DNA of 64,000 bases from Bradyrhizobium ivorense. Its GTDB lineage: Bacteria; Pseudomonadota; Alphaproteobacteria; Rhizobiales; Xanthobacteraceae. Made by a program: the position numbers and the translations under genes. Under the pieces are notes generated by a model. It was not told where the DNA came from. It saw nothing but the letters and a program-made list of their open reading frames with translations, and did not search any database. The first letter of the stretch is position 1. Each line of letters opens with the position of its first letter. Shown one piece after another: positions 63,347 to 64,000 of this stretch. The stretch covers positions 235,713-299,712 of the forward strand of contig NZ_CAADFC020000008.1 in the NCBI RefSeq assembly GCF_900696085.1. The letters are read 5' to 3'.

Positions 63347-63378
63347 GAAAAACAACCCCATGCAAAGTAGCCGGCGGT
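63347..63378. repeat. Truncated copy of dispersed repeat G
   Basis: AACAACCCCATGCAAAGTAG and GCCGGCGG match 13510-13541, but the remaining roughly 60 bases found at 13542-13600 are absent. The break may be the left boundary of the transposase-carrying element. Confidence 0.55.
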
Positions 63379-63510
63379 GGCTAGCCGATGGTCGATCAGG
63401 CCGCTGTCCGTAGCGGGTGAAGATGTCGTGTTTTTGTAGCTCGTGATCTGTCGCCTTCGTTTTGGAGTTTTGGGCGCCCGCGGAAGGCGTGGACGGGAGC
63501 GCCGGGTTTG

Positions 63511-64000
63511 TCATGCCATGGATGGAGCGGTCTGGTCAGCCCTGGGGGCGGGTTTCTTTGTTCGATTTGAAGCCCGTTTCTCCGTCCCGACCCGCGCTTT
63601 CTCGACGGCGGCGCGCGCAGGAGCGGTCAAGGACGCGCGCTTGCGCGCCCGCCAGGGCTTGTCCTTGACGGCTCCGAGCACGCTGCCAGGCTGAGGCGCG
63701 TCGGGGCTGATCTGCTGTCCGTTGGCGCTAAACCTCGCCAATCGATGCGGGCCGAGGAACACGCTGACGGTGCCATCGGGATACTCATGCACCCGCACCA
63801 GGGCCCTGACGAAGTGAGGCCTCAGCCGGCTCTCCGGCAACTGCAGCCGGCGACCTTTCCATGCGACGGTATTGTCGTTGGCGACGGTTCGCTCCTCGAT
63901 CACGCACAGCGCCTCGCGCCAGGCCTCGTGGCGGTCGGCAACGAAGGCGGTGCTTTGCTGTTCGGCCTTGATCGCAAATGCGGCGTTGTGTTCGGCGATG
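63511..64000 (-). mobile_element. ISNCY-type transposase, C-terminal part (cut by window end)
   Basis: The reading frame is open from 63511 up to the window edge at 64000, with the upstream part reading IAEHNAAFAIKAEQQSTAFV and WREALCVIEERTVANDNTV. VANDNTVAWKGRRLQLPES and YPDGTVSVFLGPHRLARF match the C-terminal region of ISNCY-group transposases of Bradyrhizobium. A basic tail ends the protein. Whether the full gene is intact lies beyond the window. Confidence 0.75.

Overview
The window is about 64 kb of chromosome with high GC content and dense coding, and it looks like Bradyrhizobium or a close relative (Nitrobacteraceae, Alphaproteobacteria). The evidence is the gene set and gene order (rplY-pth-ychF, an FMN-riboswitch-controlled orphan ribH2, the long alphaproteobacterial CarB, pgsA-moaD-moaE), EcfG- and CtrA-type promoter motifs, and many families of short palindromic repeats in the gaps between genes. 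It reads as ordinary core chromosome; the only clear mobile element is a transposase cut by the right end.

Layout. 1-8.2 kb: LysE exporter, a secreted LVIVD-repeat protein, an ArsR regulator with three SRPBCC genes, then an acyl-CoA synthetase/MarR pair above an NTF2-like protein and a small membrane protein. 8.4-15.2 kb: YqeY, a hydrolase, carA, thioesterase, enolase-superfamily enzyme, cupin, dps and a methyltransferase. 15.2-19.8 kb: an aberrant tRNA-Cys-like gene, a structured leader ending in a terminator, carB and greA. 19.9-25.7 kb: three tandem DoxX genes, an Lrp regulator, trxB, a LysR regulator, two non-coding terminator units and a DapA-family gene. 25.9-31.5 kb: CopA-type ATPase divergent from csoR, then ychF, pth and rplY. 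31.8-38.3 kb: ubiK, a dense run of hydrolase, GNAT, lgt, MidA-like methyltransferase and pgeF, then a lipoprotein and prs. 38.7-46.2 kb: ParB-like protein, SDR, ribH2 with its riboswitch, YbjN, proC, thioesterase, tautomerase, hisS and a DUF2314 protein. 46.5-50.6 kb: ilvE with a structured leader, and a MarR/response regulator/histidine kinase operon. 51.1-56 kb: small secreted proteins, RNase T2, rlmJ, a cold-shock gene and an outer-membrane beta-barrel. 56-64 kb: uvrC, pgsA, moaD, moaE, prmB, a degenerate EAL protein, a HAD phosphatase and the transposase end.

How the parts work together. carA and carB supply carbamoyl phosphate from separate loci, and each shows its own unusual start-site arrangement. 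The copper ATPase and CsoR form a classic sensor/efflux pair sharing one operator. rplY, pth and ychF are a translation-related run. moaD and moaE together make molybdopterin synthase. Non-coding DNA carries the least expected signals: the tRNA-Cys-like gene, the carB and ilvE leaders, a probable rod-shaped RNA before the DapA-family gene, and a repeat that has entered the copA reading frame.
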